A stretch of 64,000 nt of DNA. Source: Lepidonotus clava (taxonomy: Eukaryota; Annelida; Polychaeta; Phyllodocida; Polynoidae). The position numbers and the translations under genes were made by a program. The stretch is taken from assembly GCA_936440205.1 (NCBI GenBank), contig OW387139.1:27058378-27122377 (forward strand), written 5' to 3'. A model generated the notes under the pieces. That model was not told the DNA's origin. It did not search any database and saw only the letters and a list, made by a program, of their open reading frames with translations. This document shows, piece by piece, positions 38,401-45,804 of the stretch (the first letter of the stretch is position 1; each line of letters begins with the position of its first letter).

Positions 38401-38469
38401 ATAGTCATGATGGTTATCATCCCCCTGCTGCGTTACCAGGAGCAGGAGAACGCCAACAATGCTGTGTGA
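8353..38469 (+). CDS. nicotinic acetylcholine receptor subunit, non-alpha type, complete six-exon gene
   Basis: This is a subunit of a pentameric Cys-loop cation channel gated by acetylcholine in the plasma membrane. The coding exons are 8353-8491, 11926-12071, 27048-27092, 29461-29570, 32461-32996 and 37787-38469. Together they are 1659 nt, giving 552 residues and a TGA. Intron phases are 1, 0, 0, 2, 1, and all donors and acceptors are GT/AG. Domain order: signal peptide about 1-19; extracellular domain about 20-260, with loop D Trp107, loop A Tyr145, Cys-loop C180-C194, loop B Trp201 and loop C Tyr242/Tyr249; M1 about 262-286; M2 about 293-313; M3 about 327-349; cytoplasmic loop 350-516; M4 about 517-540. 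The only extracellular cysteines are the Cys-loop pair, so the alpha-defining CC of loop C is missing. Known biology: such subunits co-assemble with alpha subunits and supply the complementary face of the site. The precise subfamily cannot be assigned by eye. Confidence 0.93.
8492..11925 (+). other. receptor intron 1 (3.4 kb)
   Basis: A phase-1 intron with donor GTGAGT and acceptor TTACAG. It is mostly AT-rich, with GC-richer islands at about 10550-10850 and 11200-11550 that could be regulatory. A 25-bp tandem duplication lies at 8915-8964. No other gene is recognised inside. Confidence 0.75.
8915..8964. repeat. 25-bp tandem duplication
   Basis: Two adjacent units starting TATCATT(T/A)TAGTGAAATA at 8915 and 8940 are nearly identical. 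They lie within intron 1. Confidence 0.8.
11926..12071 (+). CDS. receptor exon 2: N-terminal helix and first beta strands
   Basis: It encodes residues 47-95. The family pattern is clear: the helix segment EQRLLNKMF, the RPV motif and GLTLIQIMDM correspond to the usual L-L...Y...RPV...LSLLQIMDV of nicotinic subunits. An NAT sequon is at 76-78. The acceptor TTACAG and donor GTAAGT are both strong, and the exon ends in phase 0. Length 146 nt, close to the roughly 140-146 nt usual for this exon in the family. Confidence 0.95.
13654..13689. promoter_or_regulatory. cluster of four CGTCA-type half-sites at helical spacing
   Basis: CGTCA occurs at 13654, 13664 and 13675, and the variant CATCA at 13685, giving spacings of 10, 11 and 10 bp. 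CGTCA is the half-site recognised by CREB/ATF-type bZIP factors. The one-turn spacing may reflect function or may simply be a decayed 10-bp tandem repeat. It lies within intron 2. Confidence 0.3.
18322..18438. repeat. diverged 39-bp tandem repeat, three to four units
   Basis: Units begin TGTGTGC at 18322, 18361 and 18400, exactly 39 bp apart, and share a central CCGCG(C/T)(A/G)TA core. A fourth, more diverged unit may precede at 18283-18321. Related CpG-containing words (ATACGCG, ATACACGCGGGCAC, ATACGTGGACAC) recur upstream at about 18010-18125, suggesting a once longer array. Confidence 0.65.
19341..19736. repeat. 20-bp minisatellite, tract 1
   Basis: About 17 consecutive 20-bp units of consensus GGTCCCCTCCCAGCCCTGTG occupy roughly 19397-19736, preceded by degenerate units from about 19341. 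The period is not a multiple of three and the motif lacks stops on both strands. All frames therefore stay open, giving spurious Pro/Ser/Leu-rich frames up to 181 codons. A second tract of the same motif in the same orientation starts at 20546, and both begin with AGATGTGC followed by a TCC-rich stretch. Confidence 0.9.
19838..20515 (+). repeat. dispersed repeat, copy 1, interrupted by a MITE
   Basis: The DNA between the two minisatellite tracts is homologous to the reverse complement of about 30560-31075 in intron 4. Shared words in the same order include GGAGATA, TAAACCAAC, TTTTGTGT, AATGGAACGTTTTT, GGTT(G/A)CCATGGAAA, CATTTTCAGG, ACTGACAG/CCTGACAG and ATCATTTGAAAGCT. This copy carries an extra 160 bp at 19993-20152 that the other copy lacks. 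It has no coding capacity and is likely a non-autonomous element. Confidence 0.75.
19993..20152. mobile_element. 160-bp MITE, PIF/Harbinger-like
   Basis: Terminal inverted repeats agree at 21 of the first 25 positions: the left starts GGGACCTTCCATTTAGTACG, and the right end, read inward on the minus strand, starts GGGGCCTTCCATTAAGTATG. The element is flanked by TAA on both sides (19990-19992 and 20153-20155). A 3-bp TAA/TTA target duplication is the known mark of PIF/Harbinger transposons. The homologous repeat at 30.6-31.1 kb has no such insert, giving an empty site for comparison. Non-coding, so non-autonomous. Confidence 0.8.
20546..20883. repeat. 20-bp minisatellite, tract 2
   Basis: About 16 units of the same GTCCCCTCC-containing motif as tract 1, in the same orientation but more degenerate, with several units running CCGGCCCTTTT. 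It is separated from tract 1 by the dispersed repeat copy. Its open frames on both strands are artefacts of the repeat. Confidence 0.85.
20895..21350. repeat. 191-bp tandem repeat, two full units plus partial ends
   Basis: ACCACTCCT recurs at 20982 and 21173, 191 bp apart. The intervening DNA matches in order: a C-rich CCCATACCCCCC word, CTCAAT(G/A)GGAGGG, CACTCCCACT, CCTTAGAAGAAT/CCTTGGAAGAAT, CTATTGTCCCTTAAGGTCAC, then CAGAATG and a GAATGAGA word. A partial unit precedes (from about 20895), and the C-rich start of another follows at about 21326-21348. Confidence 0.8.
21970..22071. repeat. 51-bp tandem duplication
   Basis: GACGACATTCAAACATATTT begins at 21976 and again at 22027, a 51-bp period. 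The two units differ only near their ends. This is a recent local duplication in intron 2. Confidence 0.85.
22748..22918. mobile_element. 171-bp MITE with CAGTGGCGGAT termini
   Basis: The left end reads CAGTGGCGGATTTAG, and the right end, read inward on the minus strand, is CAGTGGCGGATCCAG, matching at 13 of 15 positions. GAGAC lies immediately outside both ends (22743-22747 and 22919-22923), fitting a target duplication. CAG-ending termini of this sort are known in hAT-type elements, but hAT makes 8-bp duplications and only 5 bp match here, so the superfamily is open. A long C-run precedes the right terminus. Non-coding. Confidence 0.75.
25422..26430 (+). mobile_element. CR1-like LINE, 5'-truncated, with target-site duplication
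   Basis: The insert is 25452-26400, flanked by 30-bp direct repeats at 25422-25451 and 26401-26430 that match at 28 of 30 positions. The 3' end is an A-run, AT-rich UTR before it. The reading frame starts at the very first base after the duplication (LTLDHYATWCKGNDMIVNVG), the region just downstream of the reverse transcriptase catalytic box, and contains TALLVYKQMI. It then shifts frame once near 25790 and continues (LIDSGKKSLIDRLQKLQFRG) to a stop at 26258-26260. It lacks the endonuclease and the catalytic part of the reverse transcriptase, so it is dead. Insertion is in the sense orientation of the host intron. Confidence 0.85.
27048..27092 (+). CDS. receptor exon 3: 45-nt conserved exon, loop D
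   Basis: It encodes residues 96-110, DEKNQVLVTNVWLEH, in phase 0 at both ends. A 45-nt exon at this place with DEKNQ...T..W is a known hallmark of nicotinic receptor genes. Trp107 corresponds to the loop D tryptophan of the complementary face of the acetylcholine site. The acceptor TTTTCAG and donor GTAAGT are both strong. Its codons are AT-rich at third positions, unlike exons 5 and 6. Confidence 0.97.
27093..29460 (+). other. receptor intron 3 (2.4 kb)
   Basis: A phase-0 intron from GTAAGT to CTTTCAG. It is AT-rich with a GC-richer island near 28380-28760. The longest open frames inside (27378-27572 on plus and 28117-28452 on minus) match nothing I recognise and lack plausible splice context. 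Confidence 0.7.
29461..29570 (+). CDS. receptor exon 4: 110-nt conserved exon, loop A
   Basis: It encodes residues 111-146 and two bases of Asn147. The family pattern W.D.R..W.P..Y......R.P...LWLPDIVLYNN is complete. Tyr145 corresponds to the loop A tyrosine (Tyr93 in Torpedo alpha). The 110-nt length is conserved in nicotinic receptor genes. Phase 0 at the 5' end and phase 2 at the 3' end (AA|GTAAGT), and the split codon is completed by the first T of exon 5. Confidence 0.97.
30525..31122 (-). mobile_element. 598-bp element with perfect 24-bp terminal inverted repeats
   Basis: The arms 30525-30548 and 31099-31122 are perfect complements over 24 nt (left arm begins TCTCCCCACACAGAAAGG). The interior, read on the minus strand, is the second copy of the dispersed repeat at 19838-20515. 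No reading frame is shared, so it is likely a non-autonomous DNA transposon. I found no clear target duplication outside the arms. Copy 1 does not show these arms, so they are either lost there or the 24-bp arms mark a different boundary. Confidence 0.7.
31201..31438. mobile_element. 238-bp MITE with TTAA target duplication and internal palindromes
   Basis: TTAA flanks both sides (31197-31200 and 31439-31442). The left end reads AGGGGGTACCCATTGAGCG, and the right end, read inward on the minus strand, GGGGGGAACCCATTGTGCG. TTAA duplications are known for piggyBac and Kolobok elements. Inside, GGTCGTTT/AAACGACC words are repeated many times in both orientations around 31318-31407. A second copy of a terminus-like word (CACTCAATGGGAACACC) sits at about 31313-31329, suggesting an internal rearrangement or a nested copy. 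It is non-coding, and the transcript could fold into a long hairpin. Confidence 0.8.
32461..32996 (+). CDS. receptor exon 5: Cys-loop, loops B and C, M1 and M2
   Basis: It encodes Asn147 (last base) to residue 325 plus one base of Gly326. The Cys-loop C180-C194 encloses FFPFDEQH, and GSWTYD supplies the loop B Trp201. Loop C reads NEVIYPIGDAIYPDV: Tyr242 and Tyr249 match the aromatic pair of alpha subunits with the same six-residue gap, but the cysteine pair is Ile244-Gly245. An NRS sequon is at 212-214. M1 follows RRILYY. M2 is preceded by Gly-Glu at -2'/-1' and has Thr2', Leu9', Val13' and Glu20', as in cation-selective pores, with an unusual Tyr at 11'. Several exons that are separate in vertebrate genes are fused here. 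It ends in G|GTAAGT. Third positions are strongly GC-rich. Confidence 0.98.
32997..37786 (+). other. receptor intron 5 (4.8 kb)
   Basis: A phase-1 intron between M2 and M3, from GTAAGT to GACCAG. It holds a GC-richer island at about 34440-34780 with two CACGTG E-boxes (near 34533 and 34584) and an ATTGG box, a LINE tail at 34999-35459 and another GC-rich island near 36190-36560. No other gene is recognised. Confidence 0.75.
34999..35459 (+). mobile_element. 3' tail of a CR1-like LINE
   Basis: The frame from 35001 reads NYKVKSGTHSLVAAHETMSK, then PPFYHARSCWNNLHVPVRSL, and ends at a TGA near 35197. The F(Y/H)..R.WN.LP...R motif is the usual C-terminal end of CR1-like LINE proteins. The AT-rich 3' UTR ends with AAATAAAAATGTTT and an A-run at about 35450-35459. 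The AAATAAAAAT word is shared with the LINE at 51.8 kb. Only the last 65 or so codons survive. No target duplication seen. Confidence 0.7.
37787..38469 (+). CDS. receptor exon 6: M3, cytoplasmic loop, M4 and stop
   Basis: It encodes the end of Gly326 to residue 552. Joining exon 5 gives the canonical PLIG before M3 (about 327-349), followed by LHHCGP and VPRWLRFVMLKVIARIV, which resembles the post-M3 segment of alpha7/alpha9/alpha10-type subunits. The 167-residue cytoplasmic loop has a basic Ser/Lys/Arg cluster (RNRRNGSKSSKK) and a seven-glycine run near 38164-38184. It ends in an amphipathic pre-M4 helix containing NEVINEWRHVAQVMDR. M4 is about 517-540, with a short extracellular tail. The frame is open upstream to 37663, but the CCGACCAG acceptor at 37786 is the only one giving PLIG. 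Confidence 0.97.
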
Positions 38470-39100
38470 GCTGTGTGAAGCAATGTGTAAACCTGAGGTA
38501 ACAACAACACAGTGTGAACACCATCTAACACAACCACCCAAAACAAGGGTTTCACTACACAACACGCCCATATGAATGTGAAGGGGTCTGTATAGCCGTC
38601 TTAAGAAGGGTCAGTTTTATTATAGGCCTATCCTGATTTGTTATTCATATTTTACAAAGATCAAGATTGATCACACTATAAGTTTTAACTTTGACGATCT
38701 TAAATGTTATTACCATATTGTAAAGGGGGCAAATGATAAGATCTGTAGTTTTGAAATTATATTGACTTTTTAATTCTTTTTTTAAAATCTGGTTTGTAAT
38801 AACTCTTCTTCAAACTTAATCAAGGTAAGACGCTAATGTTCATCAATTTTCAAAAGAAAATATATTATATACTTAATAGTAGATTACGCTTCCGTAATAA
38901 TGTATAGAATATCAAGAAATGTGATCATTCATCAGCCTACAGGTTGGTGGTACGACGGTGTAGTGGCTATACAGTCTGAGCCCTTCAGAAAAGTACATTT
39001 TCAACACAGACGCACACAGAATCATCGGCGAAAAATATGGGAACGATTTTTTTTATCAATAATATCAATAACGCTCTGAAGATGCACAATATAAAAAAAA
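38470..39100 (+). other. probable 3' untranslated region of the receptor gene
   Basis: AT-rich DNA directly after the stop. I find no canonical AATAAA or ATTAAA in the first 630 bases. The weaker AATATA occurs near 38860 and in an A-rich stretch near 39087. The mRNA end is therefore undetermined and may lie further downstream. Confidence 0.4.
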
Positions 39101-42100
39101 TATACCAATCAACGTAGTCTGAAAATTTACTCATACATTTTGAGAACGAAATCTAAGGCCTCCTTACAATACAAACATTGTTCACCATTCAATAGCAATA
39201 CGAATGTTCCAGCCCATGATCTCGATTTACAACCCTTTCGGAAACACTCTTTTGTCTCGTGGAAATCCTGCAATACTAGCAGAGGGGAATCGTCCGCATA
39301 TTTATTCGGGATGATTAACGTCTGTGCCTTATGCGGCTTTGCATCTGTATGTAGATAAGCATGGCTTAGCAAGCAATGTTGCTCATGCAAACATTTGGGA
39401 AATGCGATGGATGAGAGGAAAGAAAAAAGTAGCACTAGAAGAAGCCAGTTCTGGACACGAATCTATCTCTTGACACACTGTCAAAGCCGGCGTTGATTTG
39501 ATGCCGATCGCGAAGTTCTCTCATTAGGTTTGTCTTGAATCATGGTCTGATCGGGTACATATCATTGTGTGATGATTGACATACAGCTGAGAGGTCAGCA
39601 TACATACCCCATTTGTCTTGTCAATTCTTGTTTACAATTCTTACCGTGATGGACATGTGTGCTGTGCCAGAAGCATAGGATCCAGGATCTCTTACAGGGG
39701 TCATTTGGGCCCCCAGTATGGCCTCCCACTTCCCATTTTTCCCAACCCCTATTATAGGGGAGCACGAACTGACCTATACACCTGGAGAAGTGAATGGAGT
39801 CTATAATGAATGATAGATAGGTTCATATATTGTACTGGTCCCTACCAAATGGTGCCATTGGATTATGAAGACTTGTTGTATGAGGTTGTATATGGTGTAA
39901 ATGTATATTTTTCTCCTCAGAAAGCAAAGCCGAACTGTTATTTAGGTGGAGGGAAATCCATATACGTGAAGTTAAGCAGCATACCAGAGACACTGGACAT
40001 TTGAGAATCTCGGCAGGATTCCAGGATAATGGACTGCCTAAATGTGTCATTCCATTTATAGGAAATGTAAAGTCAATGTAATATGTAGTAGCAATAGCCT
40101 TTTTAATTTTAAGACGTAGTCAACATAAAATTATTTGAAAACGTTTTTTTTAACATCATCAATTATGAAATGTCTGTTTTGGGGTATTCCCAGAAAGTCG
40201 TTATAACGTAAGAGACAATTATCACGACCTTGTAAATCACCTCATATTGTCGAAGTGTAATGTGCGTCAAAGACTAATTTAATATATCTACAAAACACGT
40301 ATGACCCTTTACATGCGATAATGTTCTACAGAGCTTCCAACAAGTTAAAGGGTTTTGAAAGCAATATGGATCTCACTACATATTGCTTGATCTATTCCTA
40401 TGCGTGCTGCAAATACAACATCAGTATAAAAAAAGTATTGTTGTCACCGTTTTTATATTGATACAACTGACAACACCAGGCTAAGTAAATCTGATTCGAA
40501 GTTTTTCCTTTTGGTGCAATACTGAGACCATTTAATACTCTGTAGGTTTGCTTTGCTTTTGTCACAGTTGTAGGTCCTTTGTACGTGAAATTGTAAATAT
40601 TGTTCTAGTCAACAGGGTATCGTGATAACTATGGTTCGAAAGGGCTCACATGTTTATAACCAGTAGTCTATGGGCTGGGTCTCATATTTACTTGTTGTGC
40701 ACCGTCGGATAATATGTGTCTTATAGAGAGGCTTCATATGAACACCTTCTGACGCATTCCTCTGACAGAAAATACTCAACAATGTCCTGCTTGCGGACCT
40801 TTAAAACCACGGAAATCTCATACAATTTCTGAAATGATTGTTTACACTTAGAATAGGGGATATTGAACAATTAATTTGAAAACTTAAAGCGTTGCAACCA
40901 TAGTTAAGTATTTGAGATTTTCACCAATTTAGATAGTAGAGTCTGAGTGGATGTTGATTTCTAATGGTGTAAAGGTTGACACTTTTTGTTCATCATGTTC
41001 GTAACGACGTGGATACTTTACAAACTTTAACAATGCCAAGACTATGATTATCTCAATTTGGAGAATGTAGATCAATCTCCCCTCCACAATAATTGGTTGA
41101 TTCACAATGTATTTGAAATTAAAAAGAATTATGAAATACGGGGCAGTGATATTTTACAATCTATCATTTCAATAACTGCTTTGGAGCAATATTAAAGTAA
41201 AGATGTAGAAGTCTTCCAAAAACTAAAGTGATCGTCTGTAGGAGATACGGTTTCCAAAACGTGCAATTATTGATTCCATTGGCTTCAATATAAACTTGTG
41301 TTGTTTATATCAGTCTGTAAAAACTCAAGATGACAGTGTATCATTTGCTGCATAAACACTTACAAAATCATCATCGCAAGGAATTACCATGACAGTGTAC
41401 TAAAGATTCTTTATGTTACGAATAATTTACATTGTTATGTTCCATTCTTCAGTTAATTAGTAAGGCTGAATCAAACTTGGGGTTGGGCAGACCATCACAT
41501 ATAATTATAAGGAAATACAAGCTTACTGAGAACACCCCATTGTCTCTATTGCCCTTTGGTATTGCTGAACCTGTCCTTACTGCTTCAAGCCCAGAGACAT
41601 CCATCGACTCTAGATTCCCGCGTCGTCTTTTAAAGTGTATCCTTGATTATCAAGGTTAGCTGGTTCAAGAGTTGTTACAACAAAGTCTATTTTGAGACAT
41701 TACTTAGATTCCCATGAACGTCAATTATCAATGGTAAGGTAGTTGTAGTTTTTAGGTGTTTGAGAATATTATATATGATTATGATAATTTTTCATAAAAT
41801 GAATAACCTAGGCTTCGATGTATCTAAAAGTATAGTAGTTCTATGTTATTAGTACTTTTGATAACAAATAACGATGGAATGGACTTATTCCGCAAGACAG
41901 ATTTGTAAGTTATTAGAGAGAGAGAGAGAGCAATTTCTCGTGATCCTGCGCCATATATATAGAAATCTGGTAAGAAAACCAGTATATCTCTGCCTGGTGT
42001 GACTATTGAAATCTGCTGATTAATTAGTTGTCGATTTAATACTTTTCATGATAATTGATATGTCTATGTACCTATTTATTACCCTATGACGGTCGTCGTT

Positions 42101-45100
42101 TTAACAAACATCGGGAGTGTTGGGAGATAAATGTGAAACTGCAACACATGTAGTGTATTGTGACAAATAAACGACATGATACGACCTAAATTGATACCAT
42201 TCGTTGTTTTGTATAGTGTGTATAATCATACCTACCCACAAAAATAAAACACTCTTAATGTAGGTTCTATAGCTAAGAAATAGTCGGATGCTAAGATGCA
42301 AATGATTAAAAAGGGGATACCCGAATATGAAAATGCCGTATGGTTGAGAATACTAAGTCTGGGAGTAAATCAGTATGTAGTTAGATGAAATATTAATCTA
42401 CTTCGTTAACGATATTTGTTGGAGCATAATGATAATACTATTACATTTAAACATTTCAATATAGCTCTTTTGCGTGTACAACCGATTTATTATGATGGTA
42501 GGTCTGGTTCCTGTACAAATAGGTCTGACTATCTACCATATCTGAAAAGGTATGTATTGTTATGTCTCTAGAATCTATGGAATCAACCGTCTGAACAAGT
42601 GCAAAAACATGCGACTTGAGTTAAAAACCAAGAACGGTTTAAAATTGACAAGACTACTTTAATGTTGAAGTAGAGATTATATACCTTCTTGTACTATTGA
42701 GTTATTATTCGTCCCGTCTCATAAATAATTTTCATTATTCTTTTTCCCCACTCGTTATATAGAAAAAATCCACTGCTAATGCAACTGGAGGAACATGTAG
42801 ATCTATGGGAAATAGATCGATAATAATAATAAAAAATCTGTCTGGTTCATTATGAGGGCTGATCAATTCGACGGATCCTCTAAAACGTGTATGTCACTCA
42901 CTTTCCTATTAATAACACCAAAACACGTGGCTGCTGAAGAGCCAAATGTGACCCATCGTTGGAAATAACCTAGAGGGTTCATTATTCATCAGTCGGGAGC
43001 AATACTGCTATAAAAATGTATTGCGTCTTTACAGCATTGCTTCAAAAAACGCTGTTGAAGCAGAAGAGGGGAAATGCAAAAGAATCCACCTATTCTGAGC
43101 TTTTATGTATCAGTATTTTTACTTAAAAATACTATTTTGGCAAAGGGCCAGTTTTCGTTGGGAACAAGTAATGCATCTCGCATACATAATTTTCTTAGAT
43201 ACCATGAGATTAATACTATCATTATAATATTAATGTCTCGTAACCCCCAGCCCCTACCTCCTCCCTTGCTCTTGTTCAGAATTAACTGACGGATCAATCT
43301 AAATCTATGAGAACCTAAGATAGACCTATAGCATTGTGTGATTGCCGAACCAGATGCAATCGTAACAGTCATGATAAAACATAAATCGATGTACTGAACA
43401 TCCTCTACTATATTCCTCTTTTCGGAGCTAATCTAGTTTAAACATTACAGACGTCGCGTGCACCACCGGTCGAGAGCAGAGTTCCTTCTCAGAGTGATGA
43501 ATGTGTCGGGTTGCCCGCCTTGTGGGACTGACCGTTCTGCAGGTGCCAACAGGAGGTGGGGGACAGTCTGTCCTCTTCCTTCTCCAGGTGGCGTGAAGGT
43601 AGAGGCTGTTCTAACTGAACTGCCTTCACTGTGATGAGTTACAGACGAACGAGCAACTACCAGCTACCATCTGACCAGGATCCCACTAAATTAAGTTGTC
43701 AATAAAATATATCATTATTACTAAAGGGTCATTCCTTCTCACACATAGACGGGTATATTTAGACCTAGTATTCTGGCTGCATGCTAAACATATCCGAACG
43801 ACGTGGTGGTAATTTCTCCTATCTCCGAAATATCAATCATTTTTTATTTGATGAATATAAGCTTGACTGGATTGATTGTGTCCCCATATATAAACACTTT
43901 ATACATGTCTAGCTATAATTATATCCCCCTATAGATGATGAACCAGTTGATCCATAACACATGACCTTCCCTGAGCCAAGAATTTGGGAATTTCTACCTA
44001 CACATGAAAATGTGTTCTGGTAAAAATGATTAATGGTTCGATTAACCCCGTAATCATTAAGTTGGGTTCACAATACTTAATGTATATTTAAACTAGAATG
44101 ATATTATATCAGGGCTACCCTAGAAATATCCTATTCTGTAAATACCATGTCTGTCAATTAAGTGTACATTCTACTCGGAGCAGCTGTCAGGGGAGCAGCT
44201 CCCGACCTGCTCAGCCGTTGTCAGACTGAGTCATTGTAAGCAGGGCCAGGCTTCTCACCGTGTTACCGGCACTGCCAGCGGGCCCCACATTGTAACCTGG
44301 TAATTAGGCGGCCGGAAAGCCAGGTGCAGAAAAAAGTCTGACTAAAAGTGGATCATTATCCATTTAACATGCCGCAGATGAGGGCCTGTGTGTTTTAAGC
44401 TACCTGCAAACATAAAATCCACTTCCGCCAGCGGCGTTGGAAGCATCATCAGGAGCTCGAGGTGCCTCTGCTATTATATATATAGCATATTCTCCAAACA
44501 CAGCATTCAGAGGGATTGAGGGAGCAAGTTTATTATGATATATTACAAGCGGATACCGTCTTTATTGCCACAAAAACCTTCCCATGATAGATATAGGTAA
44601 ACTTTACCTTCTGACTTTAGCCTTGCTCAAGTTTCTCCTTCACCCGAAGGAATGCGCAGTAAAGTAGAAGGTATGCACCTTGCCGGTGGCTCCACCTGGC
44701 CGCAGTTACTGGTCCTAAACTTGCCCTGTATTTCCACTATAAACCATCTTCAAAGGCTGCTCGCCTCCCCTGGAGTCACAGACCACCGGACACCGTCAAC
44801 ATTACTGCAATACGACGGAAGCCACACACGTCGAGTAAATCTCTTGTAGAGTCATTTTACCTCGAAACATCTATCACAACGACTTATGCAATAAAGTAGT
44901 CTTCTTCCTACATGTATTTCATTCTCTTTTTATTTCAGTATGATAAACTGAAAGAGAACCGAAAACAAGTTGTTTTATAATACAGGTGACAATCTATAGC
45001 TTCAACAAATCAAAACATTAATGAATGAAAACATGCCTTCAGATTTGTTTAATTAATTCATAAGAAAAATGTTAATTATTCAATTTGAATTTCAATTCCT

Positions 45101-45373
45101 TATGAAAACTGTAAGAATGAACGTTTGAACCGTACTCTGTCCTAGAGTAATAGTAACGAACCACCTTCAAAGACTTCGCATTAACGAGTAGATTTAGTGA
45201 CTCGGCGATGAATAGCCACTGCAAAATTGTTATTTTTATTAAAATGCTTCTGCATGACTGGAATAAGGAAGGCTATTTTCCATTTAATCATCCGACCTTG
45301 TTCCTCTCTTTCTAAGCTCTTGCTCTACTAATCGTGGCAGTACGACTCTTAAAGGGGTCAAACAATATAAACG
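39101..45373. other. intergenic DNA downstream of the receptor gene
   Basis: AT-rich, with no recognisable gene on either strand. An (AG)8 microsatellite lies at 41915-41930. A GC-rich island at about 44170-44470 stands out from its surroundings and contains CAGCTG E-box words and a TAATTA homeodomain-type site at 44301-44306. It is a candidate regulatory element by composition only. Confidence 0.55.
41915..41930. repeat. (AG)8 microsatellite
   Basis: A 16-nt perfect AG dinucleotide run in intergenic DNA. Confidence 0.9.
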
Positions 45374-45804
45374 TTGTTTACGACACGGAGGCCGTTCTAT
45401 GAACCCAATATCCAGGTAACATTTGCGCTTTGTGCTGGCACGGCAGCGGGCATCATAAAGATCCCAATAAAAGACGTCAACCTGCAGGCCCTTCCTGTCG
45501 CCAAGAAACAAATCAGCTGGGATAACGTTGAGAAGACGACGCCATCTATCAGTAATTGGGGGATTAATGGCGTCGTAGAAGGTGGAGGCATGTGATTGAT
45601 GGAAGCCACATCCATGTTAGTTGGCCAAAGCAAAGTACCATCAAAATGGGTGAATTCTGCTGCGGAAGGCATGCATGGTTTTGCTGGAGCATTTGCTGCA
45701 TGCATTAAGACGTTATGGCTTTCTGCAAGCTGGTCCTTCACCCAAATCCACATACAACACTTCTCGGCCCCCAACTGATGAGAGGTGACGCAGGGTGGAG
45801 GCAA
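45374..45804. other. unexplained stretch open on both strands
   Basis: The minus strand carries an uninterrupted 135-codon frame (45804 to 45397, beginning MPPPCVTSHQLGAEKCCMW). The plus strand is also open in one frame from 45374 to 45778 apart from a single TGA at 45593-45595 (reading NIQVTFALCAGTAAGIIK early and SKVPSKWVNSAAEGMHGF later). The composition is near even, unlike the AT-rich flanks. I do not recognise either product and cannot say which strand, if any, was coding. It could be a decayed gene fragment, an exon of an unrecognised gene or chance. Confidence 0.3.
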
